From the NCBI RefSeq assembly GCF_005869875.1, contig NZ_VAWG01000010.1:81155-145154 (forward strand): 64,000 nucleotides of DNA, read 5' to 3'. The first letter of the stretch is position 1. Each line of letters begins with the position of its first letter. The DNA is from Paenibacillus pinistramenti. GTDB lineage: Bacteria > Bacillota > Bacilli > Paenibacillales > Paenibacillaceae. The position numbers and the translations under genes were made by a program. Under the pieces are notes generated by a model, which was not told where the DNA came from, searched no databases, and saw nothing but the letters and a program-made list of their open reading frames with translations. This document shows positions 18,068 to 24,920 of the stretch, piece after piece.

Positions 18068-18757
18068 ATGGTGCAAGAGAATCGCGGCTTGCGTGCGGAA
18101 GCCAAAGGGCCGGCTTCGGCTTTGGATGCGCGCTGGGAGACAGCCGTATTTGGCATGGGCTGCTTCTGGAGCCCGGAGGCTTTGTTCGGCCAGCTTCCGG
18201 GCGTAATGCGCACGCGCACCGGATATGCCGGAGGTACGGCTGAAGCGCCGTCTTATCACCAGATGGGCGATCATACGGAGACGGTCCGGGTCGATTTTGA
18301 TCCGTCCATCATCCGCTATGAGCAGCTGCTGAACCTGTTCTGGGATCATCACAACCCGGCGAATATTAACGGTTATAAAGGCCGGCAGTATTTGTCGCTG
18401 CTGCTGCCGCGCAGCGGAGAGCAGCGGGAGGCGATCAGGCGGGTTGCCCGTGAACGGCAGGAACGGGGCGATGAGAGGCCGGCCGGCACGGAGACGGCGG
18501 ACTTTCGGGCCTTCTACCCGGCAGAGGAGCGGCATCAGAAATACTATTTGAAGCGGTTCCCGGACGCGCTGGACAAGCTGCGCGGTTTATGCCCGTTCCA
18601 GGAAGCGCTGATGGATTCGGCGCTGGCCGCCCGCCTCAACGGGCTTGCCAAGGGCTACACCAGCATGGAGCGGATTGTCGGCGAAATCCAGGGCTGGAAG
18701 CTGCCTGACGGCGAGAAGGAGCAGCTGATCAAAGTGCTGCGCAGCATCCGCTGGTGA
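18068..18757 (+). CDS. msrA: Peptide-methionine (S)-S-oxide reductase MsrA
   Basis: AAGGAGG lies 7 bases before the ATG at 18068. The 229-aa product has the catalytic GMGCFW motif, then GVMRTRTGYAGG, the HTETVRVDFDP strand and FWDHHNP, all hallmarks of MsrA, which reduces methionine-S-sulfoxide in proteins with thioredoxin. The residue after CFW is Ser where many homologues have Gly. A C-terminal extension of about 60 residues (from PFQEALMDS) goes beyond the usual 170-residue core. It is not fused to MsrB. Likely part of oxidative-stress defence. Confidence 0.93.
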   Translation: MVQENRGLRAEAKGPASALDARWETAVFGMGCFWSPEALFGQLPGVMRTRTGYAGGTAEAPSYHQMGDHTETVRVDFDPSIIRYEQLLNLFWDHHNPANINGYKGRQYLSLLLPRSGEQREAIRRVARERQERGDERPAGTETADFRAFYPAEERHQKYYLKRFPDALDKLRGLCPFQEALMDSALAARLNGLAKGYTSMERIVGEIQGWKLPDGEKEQLIKVLRSIRW

Positions 18758-18793
18758 AGCCGCGCCGCTGCCTTTGCTTCTGTTTCGGACAAT

Positions 18794-18985
18794 TTATCTG
18801 GAATGAGAAATCAGCAGCGAGAACACAACCACCACGACAGCCAGAATTCCCAGCACAATCAGAGCGTTTAGGAGATGTCTGGAGAACGGTTCGCGGTGAT
18901 AGCGGTAGTCATTGGCTTTGTCTTCGGTCTGCCGTTTGGCGAGCTCTTCGTCAATTCCGTTAAGATTCTTGGGATTCAGCACCAT
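18794..18985 (-). CDS. Small single-pass membrane protein (63 aa)
   Basis: GGAGGAG lies about 9 bases upstream of the ATG. The first 38 residues are charged (EELAKRQTEDKANDYRYHR) and the last 25 form one hydrophobic helix (ALIVLGILAVVVVVFSLLI) ending in SHSR, which fits a C-tail-anchored small protein. I do not recognise a family. It converges on msrA with a short gap and no clear shared terminator. Confidence 0.72.
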   Translation of the reverse strand: MVLNPKNLNGIDEELAKRQTEDKANDYRYHREPFSRHLLNALIVLGILAVVVVVFSLLISHSR

Positions 18986-19353
18986 TTTCGGGTCATCTCC
19001 TCCATTTATTTGCCCGAATTATAACATAAACTGGGTAAAATAACTCCCCCATCCAGATTGCCGCTGCTTCTTCTATCCCTCTCTCTGTCACGCCAAAAAC
19101 CTTCTTCCTCCAGGCGCCTTGTTCCTGTGGAAGGAGGTTTTTGTGATTCTGAGCTGCATGGAAAAGGTCCATTTCAACCCAATATGTCATATTTCCTAAC
19201 ACTGATAAGAATCCTTTTAAGCTGTTCAACATAAAATGTATTAGCCAATGTGCAGAAGAAGCCGTTATTATACTATATAAACTTCTGTTAAATGAAATTT
19301 CTTCCATATGGTGTCAGTGTTGTGGCACCGACTTCCAGAGGGAGGGGACGCCC
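18986..19353. other. Intergenic region upstream of the Rieske genes
   Basis: This 368-bp gap holds a terminator-like hairpin (19095-19142), an AT-rich stretch at 19255-19300 with a TATACT/TATAAA -10-like site, and an inverted repeat GGTGTC(8 bp)GGCACC at 19310-19329 just before the ribosome site of the first Rieske gene, which may be an operator. A 104-codon minus-strand frame here has no ribosome site and is not called. Confidence 0.5.
19095..19142. terminator. Terminator-like hairpin
   Basis: AACCTTCTTCC (19098-19108) pairs with GGAAGGAGGTT (19129-19139) with one wobble and is flanked by A and T tracts. No gene on either side clearly needs it, so it may be a remnant. Confidence 0.4.
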
Positions 19354-20352
19354 ATGATTCAGGATCAAGTGTTAATGAAGGACTGGATCGCTGCTGCTTA
19401 CGCCGGTGATATTACAGATCAGCCGGTTAAAATTACGCTCTTGCAGGAAGCGATCGTCTTGTTCCGCACCTCGTCGGGCATCAAGGCGTTCAAGGATCTG
19501 TGCATCCACCGCGGAGCGCCCTTGTCTTATGGCAGGGTAGCGGATGACTGCATCGTCTGCCCGTATCACGGCTGGCAGTTTGACGGGGAAGGCAAATGCG
19601 TGCGGATTCCCCAGCAGCCTCCGGAGCAGACGATCCCTCCCAAGGCGAAAGCGATCGCGTATGCGTGCACCGAGAAATACGGGATCGTGTGGGTGAACCT
19701 GAGCGGAGACGCCGAAACAGGCGGTGTGCCGGTCCCTTTTTACGAAGAGTTTGATGATCCGGAATTCCGCACGGTAGAGGCGCCGCCGTTTGTGCTGCGG
19801 GGAGCCGGACCGCGGGTGGTGGAGAATTTTCTCGACGCCGGACACCTCGCCTTTGTGCATGAAGGGCTGCTCGGCGATTCCAATTTCCCGGAAATTCCCG
19901 ATTACCATGTCCACTGGAAGGAGAACCGTTACGTCTCGGACGAAATCGCCATTTACGCGGATGCCGACGGCTCCGGGAACTACGCTACGCTTTATTACAC
20001 CTACGAAATTCTCCGCCCGATGACGGCCAGACTCAAGAAGGTCAACTACGACAATAATCAGGTTCTGTCGATTCTCTTTACGGTGCTGCCGCAGGACGAG
20101 CGGACGACGACGGTGTTTGCACTGGTCAGCCGCAATTATGCGCTGAATGTGCCGGATGCCTTTTTCCAAGATTTTCAGCAGAAGGTGATCGAGCAGGACG
20201 CTTTTATTGTGGAGAATCAGAAGCCCGAGGAGCTGCCGCTGGATCTGCAGGCCGAGCTGCATTTGAAGGCCGACCGCGTCAGCATTGCCTACCGCAAATG
20301 GCTGGGTGAGCTGGGAGTTACTTACGGCAGTGATGTGAGGGGACTTCATTAG
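19354..20352 (+). CDS. Rieske non-heme iron oxygenase, copy 1
   Basis: AGGGAGGGG precedes the ATG. The 332-aa product has an N-terminal Rieske [2Fe-2S] domain with CIHRGAPLSYG and CPYHGWQFDGEG (C-x-H and C-x2-H ligands) and a C-terminal mononuclear iron domain with DAGHLAFVH (D-x2-H-x4-H). This is the architecture of alpha-subunit monooxygenases or demethylases such as the VanA/toluenesulfonate group. It and the next gene share the C-terminal block PEELPLDLQAE and IAYR, so they are paralogues. No ferredoxin reductase partner is nearby. Substrate unknown; probably an aromatic or methoxy compound. Confidence 0.9.
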   Translation: MIQDQVLMKDWIAAAYAGDITDQPVKITLLQEAIVLFRTSSGIKAFKDLCIHRGAPLSYGRVADDCIVCPYHGWQFDGEGKCVRIPQQPPEQTIPPKAKAIAYACTEKYGIVWVNLSGDAETGGVPVPFYEEFDDPEFRTVEAPPFVLRGAGPRVVENFLDAGHLAFVHEGLLGDSNFPEIPDYHVHWKENRYVSDEIAIYADADGSGNYATLYYTYEILRPMTARLKKVNYDNNQVLSILFTVLPQDERTTTVFALVSRNYALNVPDAFFQDFQQKVIEQDAFIVENQKPEELPLDLQAELHLKADRVSIAYRKWLGELGVTYGSDVRGLH

Positions 20353-20429
20353 GCTGTCAGGAACAGGATGAATATAGCGGAAAATAAAGCAATCAAACGA
20401 TCATCGTTAAGATAAGGAGAGTGCCGCCG

Positions 20430-21500
20430 ATGACACCGGAAATGCTAAAGCTGAACTCGGAAGCCCAACTGCTGAGGGACTATCCGAAGGATTGTACCTT
20501 TACCCGGGAGGACTGGCTGGTGCTGAGCCGTTATTGGTACCCGGTCGCCCTGGCAAGTGATGTGCAGGATAAGCCGCTTGGCGTGAAGCTGCTGGACGTG
20601 AAGCTGGTCTGCTACCGAAGCGGGGATCAGGCTGTGGTGGCGAGGGATCTCTGCTTCCACCGCGGCGCGCCGCTCAGCAAAGGCTGGGTGGAGAACGGGG
20701 AGATTGTGTGCCCGTATCACGGCTTCCGCTACAACTGTGAGGGAAAATGCACGGCCGTACCGGCCCATCCCGGCGCCAAAATATCGCCAAAGCTGAAGCT
20801 GTTCACCTATCCGGCCGTGGAGCGGTACGGCTTGATCTGGACCTGCCTGTCGCCCGAGACGGAGGCCGGCGAGCCGCAGATTCCGCCGTTCCCGCACTGG
20901 GAGGACCCGGACTATATGCAGGTGCTGCCGCCGAACTTTGACATTGCGGGCTCGGCCGGACGGCAGATGGAAGGCTTTCTGGACGTTTCCCATTTTGCCT
21001 ATGTGCATACGGAAACGTTCGGGGACCGCAGCAATACGGAGGTGCCGCAGTACGCGGTTGCCCGGGAGGGCGAGAGCCTGCACGTGGAATATTGGAGCAC
21101 GGTCAGCAATTATGGCAAAAGCCAGCTGCACGAAGCGCCCGAAGGCTTCCAGTGGCTGCGCGAGTTCCGCGTGTTCCCGCCGTTCGCGGCCTCGCTTACG
21201 GTGTATTTTCCGGGGGAGGGCCGCCTGAACATCCTGAACTGCGCTTCGCCCGTCTCGGCCAAATATACGCGGCTCTTCAGCCCGATCTGCCGCAACTTTG
21301 ACACGGATACGCCAGTACAGGAGATCATCGACTTTAACCTCAAGGTCTTCAGCGAGGACCGCGAAATGGTCGAGGCGCAGACCCCGGAGGAGCTGCCGCT
21401 CGATCTGCTGGCCGAAGCGCATATTCCGGCCGACCGGACGTCGATTGCGTACCGCCAGCTGCTGACGGAGCTGGGGTTGGGAAGGAGTTATACTTCGTAA
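20430..21500 (+). CDS. Rieske non-heme iron oxygenase, copy 2
   Basis: AAGGAG ends at 20419, ten bases before the ATG at 20430; an in-frame GTG at 20421 is too close to it. The 356-aa product has Rieske ligands in CFHRGAPLSKG and CPYHGFRYNCEG, and the iron-site motif DVSHFAYVH. It follows copy 1 by 77 bp on the same strand and is probably co-transcribed. Sequence similarity to copy 1 is clear in the Rieske domain and at the C-terminus (PEELPLDLLAEAH) but the middle differs, so the two may act on different substrates or form a mixed oligomer. Confidence 0.9.
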   Translation: MTPEMLKLNSEAQLLRDYPKDCTFTREDWLVLSRYWYPVALASDVQDKPLGVKLLDVKLVCYRSGDQAVVARDLCFHRGAPLSKGWVENGEIVCPYHGFRYNCEGKCTAVPAHPGAKISPKLKLFTYPAVERYGLIWTCLSPETEAGEPQIPPFPHWEDPDYMQVLPPNFDIAGSAGRQMEGFLDVSHFAYVHTETFGDRSNTEVPQYAVAREGESLHVEYWSTVSNYGKSQLHEAPEGFQWLREFRVFPPFAASLTVYFPGEGRLNILNCASPVSAKYTRLFSPICRNFDTDTPVQEIIDFNLKVFSEDREMVEAQTPEELPLDLLAEAHIPADRTSIAYRQLLTELGLGRSYTS

Positions 21501-21588
21501 GAGATTCACGAACAGGGCTTCCGCCGATGTGCAGACCTGCTGCCGTCCGGGGGCCCGAATGCTTTCGGGACTCTCGGAAGGATTTTTT

Positions 21589-21598
21589 ACCGATCGGT
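21589..21598. promoter_or_regulatory. Candidate TetR operator before the tetR gene
   Basis: TTTTTTACCGATCGGTTC contains the palindrome ACCGATCGGT (21589-21598). Close relatives of it lie upstream of the SDR gene (22333-22347 and 22356-22370). It abuts a TTCAAA(17 bp)TAAGAT promoter (21598-21626) with extended TG, so autoregulation is likely. Confidence 0.6.
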
Positions 21599-21648
21599 TC
21601 AAAATAACCTCTCTCTGTGCTAAGATGGACTCAGGAGGGATGATTCAT

Positions 21649-22230
21649 ATGGCACGCAGCAAAGAATTTGAAGAGAATGCCGTCCTGGACAAAGCGATGA
21701 AGCTGTTCTGGGAGCAGGGCTATGAGAAGACTTCCATGAACGATCTTGTGGAGCATATGGGCATTCACCGCAGAAGCCTGTATGACACTTTTACCGATAA
21801 ACATACCTTGTTTCTGAGAGCCATTGACCGGTTCGCCGAAAGAATGAGCAGCAGGCTGGCTGCCGGGGTTAAAGAAGCTGCTACCGCAGAGGAAGCGATG
21901 AAATTCCTGTTCCGCTCTATGATCTTTGGGGAGGAGGACGCCCCTCCGGGCTGTATGCTGGTGAACTCGGCGGCAGAGCTGGCAGTCCGGGATGAGGAAG
22001 TGGACGCCAAGGCCAGAGAAGGCTTTGCCGATACCGAACGGCTGATCAAGGAGATCATCCTTTGGGGGCAGGAAAGCGGCGAGTTCAGCAGGGAACTGGA
22101 AGCAGGCGATTTGGCGCAGTATCTGCACAACAGCCTGGTAGGCATCCGGGTGATGGCGCGCACCGCCACGCCTAAAGACAAGCTGGAGCGGATTGCCGGA
22201 CTGTCGGTTGCGGTCTTGAAGCACAAATAA
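21649..22230 (+). CDS. TetR/AcrR family transcriptional regulator
   Basis: AGGAGG at 21633-21638 favours the ATG at 21649; an in-frame ATG at 21640 is too close. The 193-aa product has the TetR helix-turn-helix (AMKLFWEQGYEKTSMNDLVEHMGIHRRSLYDTF as a region, about residues 12-45) and a TetR_C-type ligand domain with a PPGCMLVNSAAEL segment that is typical of the YcdC/ComR-like group. It would be a dimeric repressor released by a small molecule. A palindrome before it and a matching pair before the downstream SDR operon suggest it controls itself and that operon. Confidence 0.92.
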   Translation: MARSKEFEENAVLDKAMKLFWEQGYEKTSMNDLVEHMGIHRRSLYDTFTDKHTLFLRAIDRFAERMSSRLAAGVKEAATAEEAMKFLFRSMIFGEEDAPPGCMLVNSAAELAVRDEEVDAKAREGFADTERLIKEIILWGQESGEFSRELEAGDLAQYLHNSLVGIRVMARTATPKDKLERIAGLSVAVLKHK

Positions 22231-22332
22231 GGGGAAGCGGCTCTTGCGGCGTAAATATTTCAGTTCCGGGTACCTAAGCAGAGCATAAACGAGCCGGATC
22301 AATAAGGAAAAGCCGAATTCAGAAAAAAAAGT

Positions 22333-22370
22333 AGAACGATCAGTAAAAATAATACTTTACCGATCGTTCT
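22333..22370. promoter_or_regulatory. Paired TetR-type operator sites before the SDR operon
   Basis: AGAACGATCAGTAAA (22333-22347) and TTTACCGATCGTTCT (22356-22370) are inverted copies with one mismatch. Both contain the ACCGATCG core found before tetR at 21589. The right copy overlaps the -35 element of the promoter at 22356-22384. Confidence 0.7.
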
Positions 22371-22384
22371 CATTATGCTAAGAT
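22356..22384 (+). promoter_or_regulatory. Candidate promoter of the SDR operon
   Basis: TTTACC (22356-22361), a 17-bp spacer and TAAGAT (22379-22384) with an upstream TG. The sequence TGCTAAGATG is shared with the tetR promoter at 21618-21627. The operator covers the -35 and spacer. Confidence 0.5.
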
Positions 22385-22423
22385 GAATGCAGCAAGAGAG
22401 AACAAGAACTTCTGAACGATTTT

Positions 22424-22443
22424 TAGAATGATCATTCCCAAAA
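22424..22443. promoter_or_regulatory. Second operator type, copy 1
   Basis: AGAATGATCATTCCCAAAA follows TTTT here and contains the palindrome GAATGATCATTC. A near-identical element, AGAATGAACGTTCCCAAAA, lies before the gene at 23310. The sharing of flanking bases beyond the palindrome suggests a common regulator. Confidence 0.5.
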
Positions 22444-22470
22444 ACGAAATGAAAATTAAAGGAGACATGA

Positions 22471-23235
22471 ATGATGAAAACAACAAGCTTGCAAGGCAAA
22501 GTCGCTTTTATTACCGGTGCTGCACGAGGTATTGGTTTGGAAACCGCACGGGAATTGGCTAAACAAGGGGCAACGGTAGTGATTGGAGCCCGTAATCCGG
22601 AGAAAGGATTTAAAGCAGCCGAACAATTAAGACAAGAGGGCTTACAGGCGGCCAGCATCAAATTTGACGTGACGGAGACTGGTGATCATGAAGAAGCTTA
22701 CCGGTATTTTGAAGATACTTTTGGCAAGCTGGATATCTTGATTAACAATGCCGGTGTTCTGCTGGAGCAGGAAAGCTTCTCCGTGCCGACGGTCAACCGC
22801 ACCAGTACCCTTTCCTTGAAGGTTCTGCGTGATACGTTTGACATTAACTTTTTTGCCCAGATCGAATTAACGCAAACGCTGCTTCCCCTGATCCGCAGAT
22901 CGGAAGGCGGACGGATTGTAAATCTGTCGAGTGTGCTCGGTTCACTTGCAACCCAGGCGGATCCTGAATCCCCGTATTACTCCCTTAAAACCTTTGCTTA
23001 CAACGCCTCCAAAGCTGCGCTTAATGCGTTCACGATCCACCTGGCAGCAGAGCTTAGTGATACTAATATGAAAGTGAATTCGGTACACCCGGGCTGGATT
23101 CGTACAGAGCTTGGCGGGCAATATGCCGATATGGACGAAACGGCCGGCGCAGAAACCAGTGTACTGCTGGCTTCCCTTACAAACGATGGCCCCACTGGCG
23201 GATTCTATCATAAGGACAGCACACTGCCTTGGTAA
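22471..23235 (+). CDS. Short-chain dehydrogenase/reductase, copy 1
   Basis: GGAGA lies 5-6 bases upstream of the ATG. The 254-aa product has the classical SDR signatures: NAD(P) site TGAARGIG, NNAG, catalytic Ser in VNLSSVLGS and Y-x3-K in YNASKAA, and the PG motif after VNSVHPGW. The closest type by eye is the carbonyl reductase-like group that ends with GPTGGFY. It is the first gene of a three-gene operon (SDR, flavodoxin-like reductase, SDR) that appears controlled by the upstream TetR protein. Substrate unknown; reduction of reactive carbonyls or quinones fits the context. Confidence 0.92.
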   Translation: MMKTTSLQGKVAFITGAARGIGLETARELAKQGATVVIGARNPEKGFKAAEQLRQEGLQAASIKFDVTETGDHEEAYRYFEDTFGKLDILINNAGVLLEQESFSVPTVNRTSTLSLKVLRDTFDINFFAQIELTQTLLPLIRRSEGGRIVNLSSVLGSLATQADPESPYYSLKTFAYNASKAALNAFTIHLAAELSDTNMKVNSVHPGWIRTELGGQYADMDETAGAETSVLLASLTNDGPTGGFYHKDSTLPW

Positions 23236-23250
23236 TTTTTTAGATAATTT

Positions 23251-23269
23251 AGAATGAACGTTCCCAAAA
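23251..23269. promoter_or_regulatory. Second operator type, copy 2
   Basis: AGAATGAACGTTCCCAAAA contains the palindrome GAATGAACGTTC with one mismatch and repeats the element at 22425-22443. It lies in the 74-bp gap before the flavodoxin-like gene and could give that gene its own control point. Confidence 0.5.
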
Positions 23270-23309
23270 TTGACCTATTCCAATTCCATTTTTAAGGAGA
23301 GAGCTGCCT

Positions 23310-23870
23310 ATGAAAACTTTGATTATTGCAGGACACCCTGATCTTCAAAAATCCCGGATCAACAGCATTTGGACCGAAGCCTTGAGACAGCAGAAGGACA
23401 TCACCGTTCATGTGCTGAGTGAGGTCTACCCGGACGGTAAAATGGATGTGGCGAAAGAGCAGGCGCTTTTGGATGCCCACGACCGGATTATCCTGCAATA
23501 TCCGCTTTACTGGTACGCCACACCGCCGCTTCTGAAGCAGTGGATGGATGAGGTGTTTGAATACGGCTGGGCCTTCGGCCCCGGCGGCGAGCATTTAAAG
23601 GGGAAAGAGTTCGGCATTGCCATTTCAACCGTGGGCAGTGCGGCTGCCTACCAGCCCGGCGGTTCTAACCTGTTCACTGTCCGGGAAGTGCTTAAGCCTA
23701 TGGAAGCGGTAGCCAACTATGTAGGCGCGCACTATCTTCCGCCGTTTGCCTTCCACAGCGCGAACCATGTGACAGAAGAAGAGATTTCCGCAGGCAAAGA
23801 CGCTTATCTAGGGCATCTGGCGAAGGTGCGCAGCGTCAAAACGCCGGAACCGGTTACGATGATCCGCTGA
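23310..23870 (+). CDS. NAD(P)H-dependent flavodoxin-fold oxidoreductase (YwrO/KefF/MdaB type)
   Basis: AAGGAGAG precedes the ATG. The 186-aa product begins KTLIIAGHPDLQKSRIN, the phosphate-binding loop of flavodoxin-like quinone reductases, and contains QYPLYWYATPPLLKQWMDEV and the GxAFGPGGEHLKGK flavin loop. Members of this family perform two-electron reduction of quinones and nitro compounds using FMN or FAD. Its place between two SDR genes and behind TetR operators supports a role in detoxification of electrophiles. Confidence 0.92.
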   Translation: MKTLIIAGHPDLQKSRINSIWTEALRQQKDITVHVLSEVYPDGKMDVAKEQALLDAHDRIILQYPLYWYATPPLLKQWMDEVFEYGWAFGPGGEHLKGKEFGIAISTVGSAAAYQPGGSNLFTVREVLKPMEAVANYVGAHYLPPFAFHSANHVTEEEISAGKDAYLGHLAKVRSVKTPEPVTMIR

Positions 23871-23905
23871 TAGGAATCAACTATTTTTTTGAGGAGGAAA
23901 GGACA

Positions 23906-24658
23906 ATGACAGCCAAAATCGCTTTAATTACAGGGGCAAGCGCAGGAATCGGCTTTGAGGCAGCCAGACAATTAGGGAAGCAGGGAATCACCGTGTTGGT
24001 GGGAGCCCGCTCGCAGGCCTCCGCCGATCAGGCGGCCGGCAGGCTGCAGGAAGAAGGGATTCAAGCGGCAGACATTGAGCTGGAGGTGACCAATGCGGCG
24101 CATATTGAGCAGGCAGCCAAACTCATTGTGAAGGAATACGGCAGGCTGGACATTCTGATCAACAATGCAGGAGTCTGGGCTGAAAAAGGAGATTCTGCCG
24201 GGGGTTCCCCCGGTGCCCCGAATGCAGCTTCAGCTTCAGGCGGTGATCCGTTCAGGCAGACCTTTGAGGTCAATACGCTCGCTCCTTATTATTTGACAGA
24301 GGCCCTTCTGCCGCTGCTGCTGAAGAGCGAGGCGGGCAGAATTGTCAACCAAAGCAGCGCTTTGGGCTCCATTAACTTTATGCTCTCCAATGAGCTGGCG
24401 CAGCGGATTGCCACTCCGGCTTATGCCGCCTCCAAAGCAGCCTTAAATATGCTGACAGCCTACTGGTCGCAGAAATTTAAGGATACCCGCCTGAAGGTCA
24501 ACTCCGTTCATCCGGGCCTGGTCAAGACTAAAATGGGCGGGGATAAGGCGGAGCTGACACCTGAAGAGGGAGCCAAAACGGCGGTGCGCCTGGCGACGCT
24601 GCCTGAGGACGGGCCGACCGGCGGATTCTTTTACATGGATGACGTGCTCCCTTGGTAA
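23906..24658 (+). CDS. Short-chain dehydrogenase/reductase, copy 2
   Basis: GAGGAGG lies upstream of the ATG. The 250-aa product has TGASAGIG, NNAG, VNQSSALGS with the catalytic serine, YAASKAA and VNSVHPG, and ends in GPTGGFFYMDDVLPW like the first SDR (GPTGGFYHKDSTLPW), so the two are paralogues flanking the flavodoxin-like gene. It contains a Gly/Ser/Ala-rich insert after NNAG (about residues 93-112: GGSPGAPNAASASGG) that copy 1 lacks. It is the last gene of the operon and ends before a terminator. Confidence 0.92.
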   Translation: MTAKIALITGASAGIGFEAARQLGKQGITVLVGARSQASADQAAGRLQEEGIQAADIELEVTNAAHIEQAAKLIVKEYGRLDILINNAGVWAEKGDSAGGSPGAPNAASASGGDPFRQTFEVNTLAPYYLTEALLPLLLKSEAGRIVNQSSALGSINFMLSNELAQRIATPAYAASKAALNMLTAYWSQKFKDTRLKVNSVHPGLVKTKMGGDKAELTPEEGAKTAVRLATLPEDGPTGGFFYMDDVLPW

Positions 24659-24805
24659 ACGAGGGCGGACACCGTACTTGCCAATGTTTGATTAAAGGGC
24701 AATTCGTTGGAGCTTGCTCCACTTGATATAAAATAATTCCCCAAAAGTGACGCGTGGCTGTGAAGCCTAATCCAATTACTTTTGGGGGAGCCTCCGTAAT
24801 TCTAA

Positions 24806-24838
24806 AAAAACATCCCGCGGATCCCTGCGGGATGTTTT
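24806..24838. terminator. Bidirectional terminator between SDR operon and MFS gene
   Basis: AAAACATCCCGC and GCGGGATGTTTT form a perfect stem around GGATCCCT. A and T tracts on both sides serve the two converging genes. The bases from 24850 to 24920 contain imperfect AAGCCGG repeats. Confidence 0.9.
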
Positions 24839-24920
24839 GCATTATGTACCAGACAGGCCGGACCAAGCCGGCCAAGCTGGCCCGGTTAATTTAAGCCCGG
24901 CCGGTTTAAGCCGGTCAAGG

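Noticed and set aside
18993..19307. 104-codon minus-strand frame before the Rieske genes
   Set aside because: No ribosome site, contains a terminator-like hairpin, and the product shows no family pattern.
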